From contig CAZGUX010000159.1 in the NCBI GenBank assembly GCA_964529305.1, forward strand, positions 1 through 64,000: a stretch of DNA of 64,000 nt, written 5' to 3'. Shown piece by piece: positions 27,576 to 37,269 of this stretch (position 1 is its first letter; the number at the start of each line of letters is the position of its first letter). Source of the DNA: CAZGUX01 sp964529305 (GTDB lineage Bacteria > Acidobacteriota > Terriglobia > Bryobacterales > Bryobacteraceae). The position numbers and the translations under genes are program-made. The notes under the pieces were generated by a model. The model was not told the origin of the DNA and ran no database searches. It saw nothing but the letters and a program-made list of their open reading frames with translations.

Positions 27576-29192
27576 ATGAAGGCCTTCGCCGAACTGTACG
27601 CCGCGCTCGACGCCACCAACAAGACGAATGAGAAGGTGGACGTCCTCGTCTCGTACTTCAAGGCCATCCCGCCGCGAGACACCGCCTGGGCCGTCTACTT
27701 CCTCATCGGCCGCAAGATCAAGCGTCTGGTCGAAGGCCCCAAGCTCTGGCAATGGGCGGTCGAGGAGTCCGGCCTGCCCGAGTGGCTCGCCGGCGAATGC
27801 TATGGCGCGGTCGGGGATACCGCCGAGACCATCGCCCTGCTGCTTCCTTCCCCGTCCTCGTCGGCCGGCGGATCGCTGAGCGAGTGGATTGAAAACAAGC
27901 TGCTGCCGCTGCGCGACCTGGACGACGGGGGCAGAAAGGCGATTCTGCTGGAGGCGTGGCGGCAGATGGACGATCGCCAGCGCTTTGTGTGGAACAAACT
28001 CATCACCGGAGCATTCCGGGTCGGCGTGTCGCAGAGCCTGGTGACGCGGGCGATTTCGGTGGTGAGCGGCGTCGACGCGAACGTGATCGCCCATCGCCTG
28101 ATGGGCGATTGGCAGCCGAACGAAGAATTCGCCGCGCGCATCGTCTCCCCCGTTTCCACCGACGCCGATGTCAGCCGGCCGTACCCGTTCTGCCTCGCCT
28201 ACGCTCTCGAAGGCGACGTCACGGAACTGGGCGAAATCGGCGAGTGGCTGCTGGAATGGAAATGGGATGGCATCCGGAGCCAACTGGTGCGGCGCGACTG
28301 GCAGACGTTCCTCTGGTCGCGCGGCGAAGAACTCATCACCGATCGCTTCCCCGAGATCGCGTCTCTCGGCGGCGTCATCGGCGAGGGCACCGTCCTCGAT
28401 GGCGAGGTGCTGCCGTGGCGCAACGGCGTCCCGATGCCGTTTGCCCAACTGCAGCGAAGGATCGGCCGCAAAACGCTAGGCCCGAAAATTCTGAGCGAGG
28501 TGCCTGCTGCTCTACTGGTCTTCGACCTGCTCGAGTGGCAGGGGCAGGACGTGCGCGAGAAACCCATCGAATGGCGGCGCGAGGTGCTGCAGGCGCTGGT
28601 CGAGCGCGTAAATGCTCCCGAACGGCTGGTTCTGTCGCGGCTCCAGCAGTACGAATCGTGGGACCAGGCCACGGAGACCCGCCGGGAGGCGCGAGCGCGC
28701 GGGGTTGAAGGGTTCATGCTCAAGCGGCGCGGCTCCCCTTACCGCGTCGGCCGCCGCAGGGGCGACTGGTGGAAGTGGAAGATCGAGCCGTTTTCGGTCG
28801 ACTGCGTCCTGATCTATGCCCAGCGCGGCAGCGGCCGCCGCGCCAGCCTCTACACCGACTACACGTTCGGCATCTGGGACGGAGAAACGCTGGTCCCGTT
28901 TGCGAAGGCCTACTCAGGACTCACCGACGACGAGATCCGGCAAGTGGATGCCTATGTCCGCCGCAGCACTGTCGAGCGCTTTGGCCCGGTGCGGACGGTC
29001 AAGCCGGAACTGGTGTTCGAATTGGCTTTCGAGGGCATCCAGGAGTCGAGCCGGCACAAATCGGGCATCGCTGTCCGATTCCCACGCATCGCCCGGTGGC
29101 GGACCGACAAAAAACCCGAGGACGCCGACACGCTGGAGACGGTGCGCGCCCTGCTCCCCCATGCCCCGCCTGAAAACGAATCCGCGCATTGA
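27576..29192 (+). CDS. ATP-dependent DNA ligase (helicase-associated type)
   Basis: A 538-residue ligase that seals nicks using ATP. The adenylation motif WKWDG puts the AMP-accepting lysine at residue 229. Further nucleotidyltransferase motifs follow (SRGEELITDRFPEI, GTVLDGEVLPW, EGFMLKRRGSPYRVGRR and the WWKWKIE lysines). The C-terminal OB fold is complete. The N-terminal helical domain and length match the bacterial ligase that clusters with a DEXH helicase and a beta-lactamase-fold nuclease. The frame is open 30 codons upstream, but the ATG at 27576 is where the family normally begins. Its end overlaps the helicase start by 32 bases, so the two are coupled. Confidence 0.92.
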   Translation: MKAFAELYAALDATNKTNEKVDVLVSYFKAIPPRDTAWAVYFLIGRKIKRLVEGPKLWQWAVEESGLPEWLAGECYGAVGDTAETIALLLPSPSSSAGGSLSEWIENKLLPLRDLDDGGRKAILLEAWRQMDDRQRFVWNKLITGAFRVGVSQSLVTRAISVVSGVDANVIAHRLMGDWQPNEEFAARIVSPVSTDADVSRPYPFCLAYALEGDVTELGEIGEWLLEWKWDGIRSQLVRRDWQTFLWSRGEELITDRFPEIASLGGVIGEGTVLDGEVLPWRNGVPMPFAQLQRRIGRKTLGPKILSEVPAALLVFDLLEWQGQDVREKPIEWRREVLQALVERVNAPERLVLSRLQQYESWDQATETRREARARGVEGFMLKRRGSPYRVGRRRGDWWKWKIEPFSVDCVLIYAQRGSGRRASLYTDYTFGIWDGETLVPFAKAYSGLTDDEIRQVDAYVRRSTVERFGPVRTVKPELVFELAFEGIQESSRHKSGIAVRFPRIARWRTDKKPEDADTLETVRALLPHAPPENESAH

Positions 29193-31614
29193 GGCCTGGT
29201 TCGCCTCGCGAGGCTGGAAGCCCTTCGCCTTCCAGCGCCAGGTGTGGCGGCTGTATCGGAAGGGCGAGAGCGGGCTGATCCATGCCGCCACGGGTACCGG
29301 GAAGACGTACGCGGCGTGGCTGGCTCCGATCCTCGAATACCTCGACGATCCCGGAACGGAGAGGACTCTGCCGCTCCGCGTGCTGTGGATCACGCCGTTG
29401 CGCGCTCTGGTGGCCGACACCGAAGAAGCCCTGAAGCTGCCCATCCGCGATCTGAGCCTGCCCTGGCGGGTCGAGTCGCGCACGGGCGATACGCCGCCCG
29501 GTTTGCGCGAACGCCAGACCAGGCGTCTCCCGGCCGCGCTGGTCACCACGCCCGAGAGCCTGTCGATCTTTCTCGCCCGGCCCAACTGGCGCGAGTTGTT
29601 CGCCGGACTGCGCCTGATCATCGTCGACGAGTGGCACGAGCTGATGGCTTCCAAACGCGGGGTCCAGACCGAGCTATGCCTGGCCCGCCTGCGGACGCTC
29701 TGCCCGGAGGTCCGCACCTGGGGACTCTCGGCCACTCTGGGGAACCTGGACGTCGCGATGGAGACGCTGATGGGGCGCTTTCGCGGGGGCCAGCTGGTGC
29801 GCGGGCATTTGCTCAAGAACGTCCAGATCGACGCTGTGATTCCCGCGTCGATGGACCGGTTTCCGTGGGCCGGCCACCTCGGCGTGCACCTGATCGACCA
29901 GGCTGTCGCGGCGATCGAGGAAGGGGACACCACGCTGGTCTTCACCAACACCCGCTCGCAATGCGAGATCTGGTACCAGGCGATCCTTGACAGGCGCCCC
30001 GATTGGGCCGGCGTCATGGCGGTGCACCACGGATCGCTCGACCGCAAGACGCGCGACTATGTGGAGGACGGCCTGCGCAAGGGCAAGTTGCGGTGCGTGG
30101 TGTGCACTTCGAGCCTGGACCTCGGTGTCGACTACAGCCCGGTCGACCGGGTGCTGCAAATTGGGAGTCCGCATGGCGTCGCCCGCATGCTGCAGCGGGC
30201 CGGCCGCAGCGGCCACCAACCTGGCGCCGTCAGCCGGATCACCTGCATTCCCACTCACGCGTTTGAGTTGGTGGAGACTGCCGGGGCGCGCGACGCGGCC
30301 CGCGCCGGCGCCATCGAGTCGCGCGATCCGGTCGAACGGCCCTTGGATGTGCTGGCCCAGCATCTGGTGACCGTCGCGGTCGGAGGCGGGTTCCGCGAGC
30401 AGGAACTGTTCGACGAGGTCCGCTCGACCGTGGCGTACTGCGACCTGACGCGGCGTGAGTGGGAGTGGACGCTCGACTTTGTGACGCGCGGCGGCGAGAC
30501 CCTGCGGGCCTATCCCGAGTATCAGCGCGTCGTCTGCGAGGGCGGCGTCTATCGGGTCACGGACCGGGTCATCGCCCGACGCCACCTGATGACCGTCGGT
30601 ACGATCAGCTCCGACGCTTCGGTGAAGGTCCAGTACATCACCGGCGGCGTCCTGGGCACCATCGAGGAGGGATTCATCTCCCGGCTGAAACCCGGGGATC
30701 GTTTTCTGTTCGCCGGCCGCACGCTGGAGTTCGTCCGCATGCGCGACATGGCGGCCCAGGTGCGGCGCACCCGGAACCGGCCGGACGCGGCGGTCCCGCG
30801 TTGGGAGGGCGGACGCATGCCTTTGTCGAAAGAACTGGCCGAAGCCGTTCGCCTCAAACTGGAGGAAGCCCGGAAAGGCCGCTTCGCCGGAGCCGAGATG
30901 ACCGCCATCAAGCCCGTTCTCGACGTGCAGTCGGCCTGGTCGATCATTCCGGCAATTGGGGAATTGCTGATCGAGCGCACGCAAACCCGCGACGGCTACC
31001 ATCTCTTCCTCTATCCGTTTGAAGGGCGTCTGGTCCATCAGGGACTGGCGGCGCTGTTCGCCTACCGCATGGGTCAGTTGCAGCCGATCTCGTTCAACTA
31101 TGCGGCCAACGACTATGGAATCGAGCTCCTGTCCGCTTCTCCGATCCCGATCGAGCGCGCGCTCGATTCCGGCTTGTTTTCCGATCATGGCCTGGAGGCG
31201 GACATCCTGCGGAGCCTGAACGCGTCGGAAATGGCCAAGCGCCAGTTTCGCGAGGTCGCGCGCATCGCCGGTCTCGTGTTTCCAGGATATCCGGGACAGG
31301 CCAAGACCCCGCGCACCGTCCAGGCAACCAGCGGTCTGATTTACGACGTGTTCGCCCGGTACGATCCCGGCAATCTGCTGCTGCACCAATCGCAGCGCGA
31401 GGTTCTGGAACGGCAGTTGGAGAGGCGAAGGCTGACCCAGACGCTGGAACGCCTACGAAGTTCGAAGATCCGCCTGATCGACACCGAACGTCCGACGCCG
31501 TTCGCGTTCCCCCTGATGATCGACATCGACCGCGTGCGTGTGAGCACGGAGAAACTTGGCGATCGCGTCCGGAGGCTGCTGGCGGAGTTGGAGAAGGCCG
31601 CTTCGGGCGATTGA
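29161..31614 (+). CDS. Ligase-associated DEXH-box DNA helicase (Lhr-related)
   Basis: An 817-residue superfamily 2 helicase. Motif I (AATGTGKT) is at residues 42-49, the DExH box reads DEWH near residue 156, motif III is LSATL near 185, and motif VI is QRAGRSGHQ near 345. The long C-terminal Lhr-type winged-helix/core region follows. The family is the DNA-damage-response helicase found beside ATP-dependent ligases. The ATG at 29161 begins 32 bases before the ligase stop. The usual third and fourth members (nuclease and phosphoesterase) are not next to it: a toxin-antitoxin pair follows on the other strand. Confidence 0.92.
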   Translation: MPRLKTNPRIEAWFASRGWKPFAFQRQVWRLYRKGESGLIHAATGTGKTYAAWLAPILEYLDDPGTERTLPLRVLWITPLRALVADTEEALKLPIRDLSLPWRVESRTGDTPPGLRERQTRRLPAALVTTPESLSIFLARPNWRELFAGLRLIIVDEWHELMASKRGVQTELCLARLRTLCPEVRTWGLSATLGNLDVAMETLMGRFRGGQLVRGHLLKNVQIDAVIPASMDRFPWAGHLGVHLIDQAVAAIEEGDTTLVFTNTRSQCEIWYQAILDRRPDWAGVMAVHHGSLDRKTRDYVEDGLRKGKLRCVVCTSSLDLGVDYSPVDRVLQIGSPHGVARMLQRAGRSGHQPGAVSRITCIPTHAFELVETAGARDAARAGAIESRDPVERPLDVLAQHLVTVAVGGGFREQELFDEVRSTVAYCDLTRREWEWTLDFVTRGGETLRAYPEYQRVVCEGGVYRVTDRVIARRHLMTVGTISSDASVKVQYITGGVLGTIEEGFISRLKPGDRFLFAGRTLEFVRMRDMAAQVRRTRNRPDAAVPRWEGGRMPLSKELAEAVRLKLEEARKGRFAGAEMTAIKPVLDVQSAWSIIPAIGELLIERTQTRDGYHLFLYPFEGRLVHQGLAALFAYRMGQLQPISFNYAANDYGIELLSASPIPIERALDSGLFSDHGLEADILRSLNASEMAKRQFREVARIAGLVFPGYPGQAKTPRTVQATSGLIYDVFARYDPGNLLLHQSQREVLERQLERRRLTQTLERLRSSKIRLIDTERPTPFAFPLMIDIDRVRVSTEKLGDRVRRLLAELEKAASGD

Positions 31615-31623
31615 ATGCCTTGT

Positions 31624-31663
31624 CAAACGGAACCGCGGCCGGAAGGCCGCGGACAGGCGTTTG
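31624..31663. terminator. Hairpin between convergent helicase and vapC genes
   Basis: A perfect 8-base stem (CCGCGGCC-ggaa-GGCCGCGG, 31633-31652) sits inside an outer CAAACG/CGTTTG pair. No run of T follows on either side, so it is a bidirectional terminator candidate rather than a classical one. Confidence 0.5.
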
Positions 31664-31674
31664 GGCGGGGTGGC

Positions 31675-32106
31675 TCAGGGCCGAATGGGATTGAACCAGC
31701 GGAGGCCCTGAAAGCGGGCAAAATCGTTGTCGGTCGACGCGATTTCCGCCTGGTATTCAATCGCCAGGGCAGCCAGGTGAGCGTCGGTGGTGAGGTTGCC
31801 GGCCACGCCCACGTCGTCGATCAGACGGAAGAGAATTTCCGCATGACGCTCTCCCGGGTTGACGACTTCCACCGAGGGGCTGGCAAGCCAACCCCGCACG
31901 ATGCGCGCCGCTTTTGTCACCGGCATTGGATTTCCCATCATGCCGCGATTCGTCATGATTCGGACAAACCCAAGGATCGCTACCCATGCCAACCCGACCG
32001 GCCGTGGAGCGACCAGTTGGTGTTGCCACCACTCACCGATCGCCGGGTGCAGGCGCGAGTTGGAGTTGTGTGCGTGAATCAGGATGTTGACGTCCGGAAT
32101 GATCAT
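31675..32106 (-). CDS. vapC: VapC-family PIN-domain toxin ribonuclease
   Basis: A 143-residue PIN protein, a Mg-dependent RNase that cleaves RNA when freed from its antitoxin. The acidic active-site positions are visible: D5 in IIPDVNILIHAH, the central NLTTDAHLAALAIE, and the late STDNDFARF. The GMMGNPM insert and TDAHLAALAIE block match the sub-family with DVNxL starts. It overlaps the antitoxin gene by 4 bases (ATGA), the usual coupled arrangement with antitoxin first. It appears intact. Confidence 0.88.
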   Translation of the reverse strand: MIIPDVNILIHAHNSNSRLHPAIGEWWQHQLVAPRPVGLAWVAILGFVRIMTNRGMMGNPMPVTKAARIVRGWLASPSVEVVNPGERHAEILFRLIDDVGVAGNLTTDAHLAALAIEYQAEIASTDNDFARFQGLRWFNPIRP

Positions 32107-32360
32107 AGCTGATGCTTCTTGGCAAATTCCTCGACTTCCATTTCGTCCAACAACTGGTTCATCTTGTTCAAGTCAATTCCCGGTTTGAAGTCGCAGGCGT
32201 GCGTCTCGACGCGGAAGGCGTACTTGTTCTTTGAAGCCCGTTGCTTCAATCCCGCGCGCAAGGTCTGATTGATGACTTCCTTCAGGGTCGTCTTTTGTTG
32301 GGCCATTTTTTGCCGGATCTTGGTGGCCACATCCGGATCGAGAGTCAACGTCGTCCGCAT
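32103..32360 (-). CDS. vapB: VapB-like antitoxin with ribbon-helix-helix N-terminus
   Basis: An 85-residue protein that should neutralise the VapC-type toxin and repress its own promoter. The N-terminus (MRTTLTLDPDVATKIRQKM then a TTLKEVINQTLRAGL helix) is a ribbon-helix-helix DNA-binding fold. The C-terminal acidic helix (LNKMNQLLDEMEVEEFAKK) is the likely toxin-binding tail. The ATG is only 6 bases beyond a TACAAT box, so the mRNA may be nearly leaderless. Confidence 0.85.
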   Translation of the reverse strand: MRTTLTLDPDVATKIRQKMAQQKTTLKEVINQTLRAGLKQRASKNKYAFRVETHACDFKPGIDLNKMNQLLDEMEVEEFAKKHQL

Positions 32361-32366
32361 ATAGAC

Positions 32367-32396
32367 ATTGTACAGCCGGTCTAATTTGATGTCTAA
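32367..32396 (-). promoter_or_regulatory. vapBC promoter with paired RHH-type half-sites
   Basis: On the minus strand TTAGAC and TACAAT are 18 bases apart, and the antitoxin ATG follows the -10 by 6 bases. The TTAGAC hexamer is repeated 12 bases away (plus-strand GTCTAA at 32379 and 32391), about one helical turn. This suits autoregulation by a ribbon-helix-helix antitoxin. Confidence 0.5.
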
Positions 32397-32505
32397 GCAT
32401 CAGTACTGAATATGCCCTGATGCCAACAAACGATTGACGATCGGGGCTGTAGGCATTGAGACAAACCTGGGTTTGGTACCCTGATTGCTAGGCGACCGAT
32501 TTTCT

Positions 32506-35500
32506 ATGGGTCTTCGAACCGCTCTGATTCTCTCTGCTTCGATCATCGCAGGTGCTTCCCTGCTGAGGGCACAGAAGACCACCCGGCCCGCGACCGTCGA
32601 CTTCCAGCGCGAGGTCCGGCCGATTCTGTCCGACGCCTGCTTCGCCTGCCACGGTCCTGACAAGGGAACGCGCCTGGCGAATCTACGTCTGGATACCCGC
32701 GAAGGAGCCATGGAACGGCGGAAGAACGGCGCGCCCATCGTGCCCGGCAAGCCCGACGCGAGTCTGGTCTGGCAGCGCATCGTTGCGGAGAAACCCGCGC
32801 AGCGGATGCCGCCGCCCTATTCGCACAAGACGCTGACCGAGAAGCAGAAGGACGTGCTCCAACGCTGGATCGCGCAAGGGGCTCCCTGGAAGGAGCACTG
32901 GTCGTTTGTCGCTCCCGTTAGGCCCGCGCCTCCCGCGATCCGGAATAAAGGCTGGGTTCGCAATCCGATCGACCAGTTCATTCTCGCCAGACTCGAAAGC
33001 GCCGCATTGACGCCCGCTCCCGAAGCAGACCGCCGGACCCTGGCCCGCCGCGTTGCCCTCGACCTGACGGGCCTGCCCCCGGAACCCGAAGACGTCGAAG
33101 CTTTCGTGAACGACCTGTCCAGGGACGCGTACGAGAAACTCATCGACCGCTACATGAGTTCGCCCCACTACGGTGAGCATCGCGCGAAGTACTGGCTGGA
33201 CGCGGCCCGCTACGCGGACACGCACGGCATTCACGTCGACAACTATCGGGAGGTCTGGCCGTATCGCGATTGGGTGATCCGGGCGTTCAACCGCAACCTC
33301 GCGTTCGACCGCTTCACCGTCGAACAGGTGGCCGGCGACCTGCTGCCCGATCGCACGCTCGATCAGCAGATCGCTTCCGGGTTTCATCGCTGCAACGTCA
33401 CCACCAACGAAGCCGGTGTGATCATCGAAGAGGTCGAGGCGATCTACGCCAAGGACCGTGTGGACACCACGGGCACCGTCTTTCTGGGACTGACCATTGG
33501 TTGCGCGACCTGTCATGACCATAAGTTCGATCCGATTTCAGCCCGCGACTTCTACTCGATGGCGGCGTTCTTCCGCAACACGACGCAGAATGCGATGGAC
33601 GGGAATATTCCGGACACGCCTCCGGTAGTGGTGGTCCCTCGGGATGAGGACCGGGAGCGATGGCCGGAAGTGAACCGCCTGGAGACGGAGACCCGGGCCA
33701 AGATGGCCGATGTGCGCGCCGCCGCCGATGAATCGTTCGAGGCGTGGCTTGGCCGCTCCGAATACCGGAAGGTCCGCGATCCGCTCTACCCGGGCGCGGA
33801 ACTCACCTACCTGTCGTTCGGGAACCGCCTCGAAGCGAGACATGCCGGCGACGTCCGCCTGCCGGAAGGCGTCGCGTTGGGTGAAGGGATTGTGCCCTCA
33901 AGGCGTGCTCTGCGATTCGGGAAGGGCGCGAATCTGGAAATGCCCGGCGTCGACTTCCTGAACGGCGATCGTCCCTTTTCCATCGCCGTGTCGTTCTACT
34001 TCCCCAAGAACGAGGACACCTTCATCGTCGCCAGCCAGTCCGACCCGAAGGACAAGAATCGAGGATGGGCCATCGAAATCTCGGGGCGTGTCTCGCTGCT
34101 TCGACTGACCGGCGACGACGGGAAGGCGATCACGGTACGCGCAGGACACCTGGAACAATTGAAGCAGGGAACCTGGAACCACCTGGTGTTCACCTACGAT
34201 GGAAGCCGCGAGCAACCGGGCCTGGCCATGTACTCGAACGGACGCACGATTCCCACACAGGGACGCGGCGACCAGAACACCACGCTGAAGGGTACTCTGT
34301 GGACCCACCAGCCTCTCCGCCTGGGTAACGAAGGCAAGCGGTATTTCGAGAACGGCGCCATCGCCGACTTCCGCATCTTCAATCGAGCGATCACAGAAGA
34401 GGAGGCCGCCGTCGCGGCGGCCTGGCCGGTGATGGAAGCCGCCAGGGACAAGGCTCCCGAACAGCTCACCGCGGAGGAGCGTACGGCGCTGCGCCGCTAT
34501 TTCCTCAATCATCGGGACGCCCGCTATCAGGGCATGGGCGAGCAACTGGCCGCGTATTCGGCCGAACGCCGCGAGATCCGCAAGCGCGGCGCCATTACGC
34601 TGGTGATGGAAGAGAAGAAGGACTCGAAGCCCTTCGCACACATTCTGCAACGCGGGATGTACGACCGGCCCGGCGAGCGCGTGGAACCGAGCGTCCCCGC
34701 GGCATTGCCGCCCATGACGTTGTCCATGCCGCGCAACCGGCTAGGTCTGGCGCAGTGGCTGATCGATCCGTCCAACCCGCTGACCGCGCGCGTCACGGTG
34801 AACCGATTCTGGCAGGAACTCTTCGGGACGGGTCTTGTCAAGACCAGTGAGGACTTCGGCTCGCAGGGGCAGCCTCCTTCGCATCCCGAACTTCTGGATT
34901 GGCTGGCCGTCGACTTCCGCGAATCGGGTTGGGACATCAAGCGGCTGTTCAAGTCGATCCTGATGTCGGCGGCCTACCGGCAGTCCGCGGCGACGAGTCC
35001 GGAGAAGATCGAGAAAGACCCCGATAACCGGCTGTTGTCCCGCGGCCCGCGATTCCGCATGGAAGGTGAGATGATTCGCGACTACGCGCTGGCGGCCGGC
35101 GGATTGCTGGTCGCGACCATCGGCGGTCCCAGCGTCAAGCCATATCAACCCGAGGGCATCTGGGAAGCCGTGGCCATGAACGGCAGCAACACCCGCTACT
35201 ACAAGCGCGATCCCGGCGACAAGATCTATCGGCGAAGCATGTATTGGTTCTGGAAGCGAAGCGCGCCTCCCGCTTCGATGGACATCTTCAACGCACCCAC
35301 CCGCGAAAGCTGCACGGTTCGCCGCGAGCGAACGAACACGCCGCTGCAGGCGCTGGTGACGATGAACGATCCTCAGTTCGTCGAGGCTGCAAAAAGCCTG
35401 GCGCGGATGGCCCTGCTTAACGCCCGCGACCTCGACCGGCAGTTCGATTTCATGACCACACGCCTCATCGCGCGTTCGTTCAACGAGAAAGAACGCGGCG

Positions 35501-35679
35501 TGGCGCGAAAGGCCTATCAGGACTACCTGCGCTATTACGATGCGCACCCCAGGGACGCGGCGAAGTTGCTTACGACAGGCGAGTCGGCAGCCGACCCCTC
35601 GCTTGCGAAGCCGGAGTTCGCCGCCATGACCCTGTTGGCCAATCAGATGTTGAATCTGGACGAAGCCCTGACCAAGTAG
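32506..35679 (+). CDS. Planctomycete-type cytochrome c protein with DUF1549, LamG and DUF1553 domains
   Basis: A 1057-residue exported protein. After the signal peptide (residues 1-24) comes a heme site CFACH at residues 45-49. The DUF1549 region follows (IDQFILARLESAAL, YWLDAARYADTHGIHVDNY, CATCHDHKFDPIS, a second CxxCH). Around residues 440-640 it carries a LamG/concanavalin-type sandwich (FSIAVSFYFPKNEDTFIVA, WNHLVFTYDGSREQPG, IADFRIFNRAIT), which suggests carbohydrate binding and is absent from the other two copies. The DUF1553 region closes the chain (NPLTARVTVNRFWQELFGTGLV). The ATG at 32506 is chosen because it begins the signal peptide. The DUF1501 partner starts 9 bases downstream. 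Confidence 0.9.
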   Translation: MGLRTALILSASIIAGASLLRAQKTTRPATVDFQREVRPILSDACFACHGPDKGTRLANLRLDTREGAMERRKNGAPIVPGKPDASLVWQRIVAEKPAQRMPPPYSHKTLTEKQKDVLQRWIAQGAPWKEHWSFVAPVRPAPPAIRNKGWVRNPIDQFILARLESAALTPAPEADRRTLARRVALDLTGLPPEPEDVEAFVNDLSRDAYEKLIDRYMSSPHYGEHRAKYWLDAARYADTHGIHVDNYREVWPYRDWVIRAFNRNLAFDRFTVEQVAGDLLPDRTLDQQIASGFHRCNVTTNEAGVIIEEVEAIYAKDRVDTTGTVFLGLTIGCATCHDHKFDPISARDFYSMAAFFRNTTQNAMDGNIPDTPPVVVVPRDEDRERWPEVNRLETETRAKMADVRAAADESFEAWLGRSEYRKVRDPLYPGAELTYLSFGNRLEARHAGDVRLPEGVALGEGIVPSRRALRFGKGANLEMPGVDFLNGDRPFSIAVSFYFPKNEDTFIVASQSDPKDKNRGWAIEISGRVSLLRLTGDDGKAITVRAGHLEQLKQGTWNHLVFTYDGSREQPGLAMYSNGRTIPTQGRGDQNTTLKGTLWTHQPLRLGNEGKRYFENGAIADFRIFNRAITEEEAAVAAAWPVMEAARDKAPEQLTAEERTALRRYFLNHRDARYQGMGEQLAAYSAERREIRKRGAITLVMEEKKDSKPFAHILQRGMYDRPGERVEPSVPAALPPMTLSMPRNRLGLAQWLIDPSNPLTARVTVNRFWQELFGTGLVKTSEDFGSQGQPPSHPELLDWLAVDFRESGWDIKRLFKSILMSAAYRQSAATSPEKIEKDPDNRLLSRGPRFRMEGEMIRDYALAAGGLLVATIGGPSVKPYQPEGIWEAVAMNGSNTRYYKRDPGDKIYRRSMYWFWKRSAPPASMDIFNAPTRESCTVRRERTNTPLQALVTMNDPQFVEAAKSLARMALLNARDLDRQFDFMTTRLIARSFNEKERGVARKAYQDYLRYYDAHPRDAAKLLTTGESAADPSLAKPEFAAMTLLANQMLNLDEALTK

Positions 35680-35688
35680 GAGAAGTCG

Positions 35689-37158
35689 ATGCATCCTTCC
35701 GACCAGACCGTACTCAACGAAACGAGACGGCAGTTCTTTGCCCGGGGAGCGCGTGGGCTGGGCTCAATCGCGTTGGCCAACTTGTTGGGAGACGAGGCCC
35801 GAGCGGCATCCGCCGCGCGCGTGGAAGCGGGGGGCGGCATCGCCGGCTTGCCTCACTTTCCGCCAAAGGTGAAACGGGCGATCTACCTGCATATGGTCGG
35901 CGCTCCACCGCAAATCGAACTGTTCGACCACAAGCCGCAGATGAAGGAGTGGTTCGACAAGGATCTGCCGGACTCCATTCGCCGCGGCCAGCGTTTGACC
36001 ACGATGACCTCCGGTCAAGGCCGGTTTCCGATTGCGCCGTCCATCTTCAAGTTCGAGCAGCACGGAAAGAGCGGCGCCTGGCTTTCGGAACTTCTGCCGC
36101 ATACGGCGAAGATGGTGGACGACCTCGCGATCATCCGGTCGATGCACACCGAAGCCATCAATCACGAACCGGCCATCACGTTCATCCAAACGGGCAACAT
36201 GATTGCGGGCAAGCCCTGCATCGGGTCGTGGATGGCCTATGGCCTGGGCAGTATGAACCGCGACCTGCCGACGTTCGTGGTCATGAACGCCAGCCACACT
36301 CATCCCAAGGCCAACGTGCAGGCGATCTCTGCCCGGTTGTGGAGCGCGGGCTTCCTGTCGGCCCAGCATTCCGGCGTTGCCCTTCGCTCCGGCGGCGACC
36401 CGGTGCTGTACATCAACAACCCCGAGGGCGTTCCACCTCAAATGCGCCGCCGCATGTTGGATTCCCTGGGGGAACTGAACCAGATCCAGCTTGACCAGAT
36501 CGGCGATCCGGAAACGCGAGTCCGCATTGCGCAATACGAGATGGCGTTCCGTATGCAGTCTTCGGTGCCTGAATTGACGGATCTCTCCAAAGAGGGCGAG
36601 GCCGTTTATCAGATGTACGGAGAGCAGGCGAAGAAACCGGGGACATTCGCTTACAGCGCGCTGATGGCGCGCCGCCTGGTGGAGCGCGGGGTGCGATTCG
36701 TTCAGATCTATCACCGCGGCTGGGACGTCCACGGCAACCTGCCGGAAGTCCTGCCCAGCCAATGCCGGGATGTCGACCAGCCCTGCTGGGCGCTGGTTCA
36801 GGATCTGAAACAGCGGGGCCTTCTCGAGGATACGCTGGTCATCTTTGGCGGCGAATTCGGGCGCACGATTTACTCACAGGGAAAACTGACCGCGACCGAC
36901 TATGGCCGCGACCATCACCCCCGATGTTTCAGTCTGTGGCTCGCCGGGGGCGGCGTCAAAGGCGGCGTGGTGCACGGCGAGACGGACGAATTCTCGTACA
37001 ACATCGTCAAGGACCCGGTGCACGTGCGCGACTTTCAGGCCACCTTGATGCACCTGTTCGGCATCGACCATGCCCGCTTTACGTATAAATATCAAGGTCT
37101 CGACCAGCGTCTGACCGGTGTGGAGCCGGCCGCTCCGGTCAAAGCTATTCTGAGCTGA
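35689..37158 (+). CDS. DUF1501 family protein (Tat-exported)
   Basis: A 489-residue partner of the LamG-bearing cytochrome protein. A twin-arginine leader starts ETRRQFFARGARGLGSIALANLL. The first DUF1501 motif reads IYLHMVGAPPQIELFDHKP, where the usual GGPSHVDTFD is changed to GAPPQIELFD, so the His-Val-Asp part is lost. The later GGEFGRTIYSQG and DYGRDHHPRCFSLWLAGGG motifs are intact. This variant may differ in metal binding from the pair 1 and pair 3 copies. It has a ggagaag ribosome site and is probably co-transcribed with the upstream gene. Confidence 0.88.
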   Translation: MHPSDQTVLNETRRQFFARGARGLGSIALANLLGDEARAASAARVEAGGGIAGLPHFPPKVKRAIYLHMVGAPPQIELFDHKPQMKEWFDKDLPDSIRRGQRLTTMTSGQGRFPIAPSIFKFEQHGKSGAWLSELLPHTAKMVDDLAIIRSMHTEAINHEPAITFIQTGNMIAGKPCIGSWMAYGLGSMNRDLPTFVVMNASHTHPKANVQAISARLWSAGFLSAQHSGVALRSGGDPVLYINNPEGVPPQMRRRMLDSLGELNQIQLDQIGDPETRVRIAQYEMAFRMQSSVPELTDLSKEGEAVYQMYGEQAKKPGTFAYSALMARRLVERGVRFVQIYHRGWDVHGNLPEVLPSQCRDVDQPCWALVQDLKQRGLLEDTLVIFGGEFGRTIYSQGKLTATDYGRDHHPRCFSLWLAGGGVKGGVVHGETDEFSYNIVKDPVHVRDFQATLMHLFGIDHARFTYKYQGLDQRLTGVEPAAPVKAILS

Positions 37159-37269
37159 ACCGCATCCCGGCGGCATCCAATTCCCTGCGAACTCGCGCCC
37201 ATTTTCCTTACAACCCCCTCAGTGGGAAGCCTGATTGTTCGCAAAGGGGCGCGCCCCGACAATAATTGC

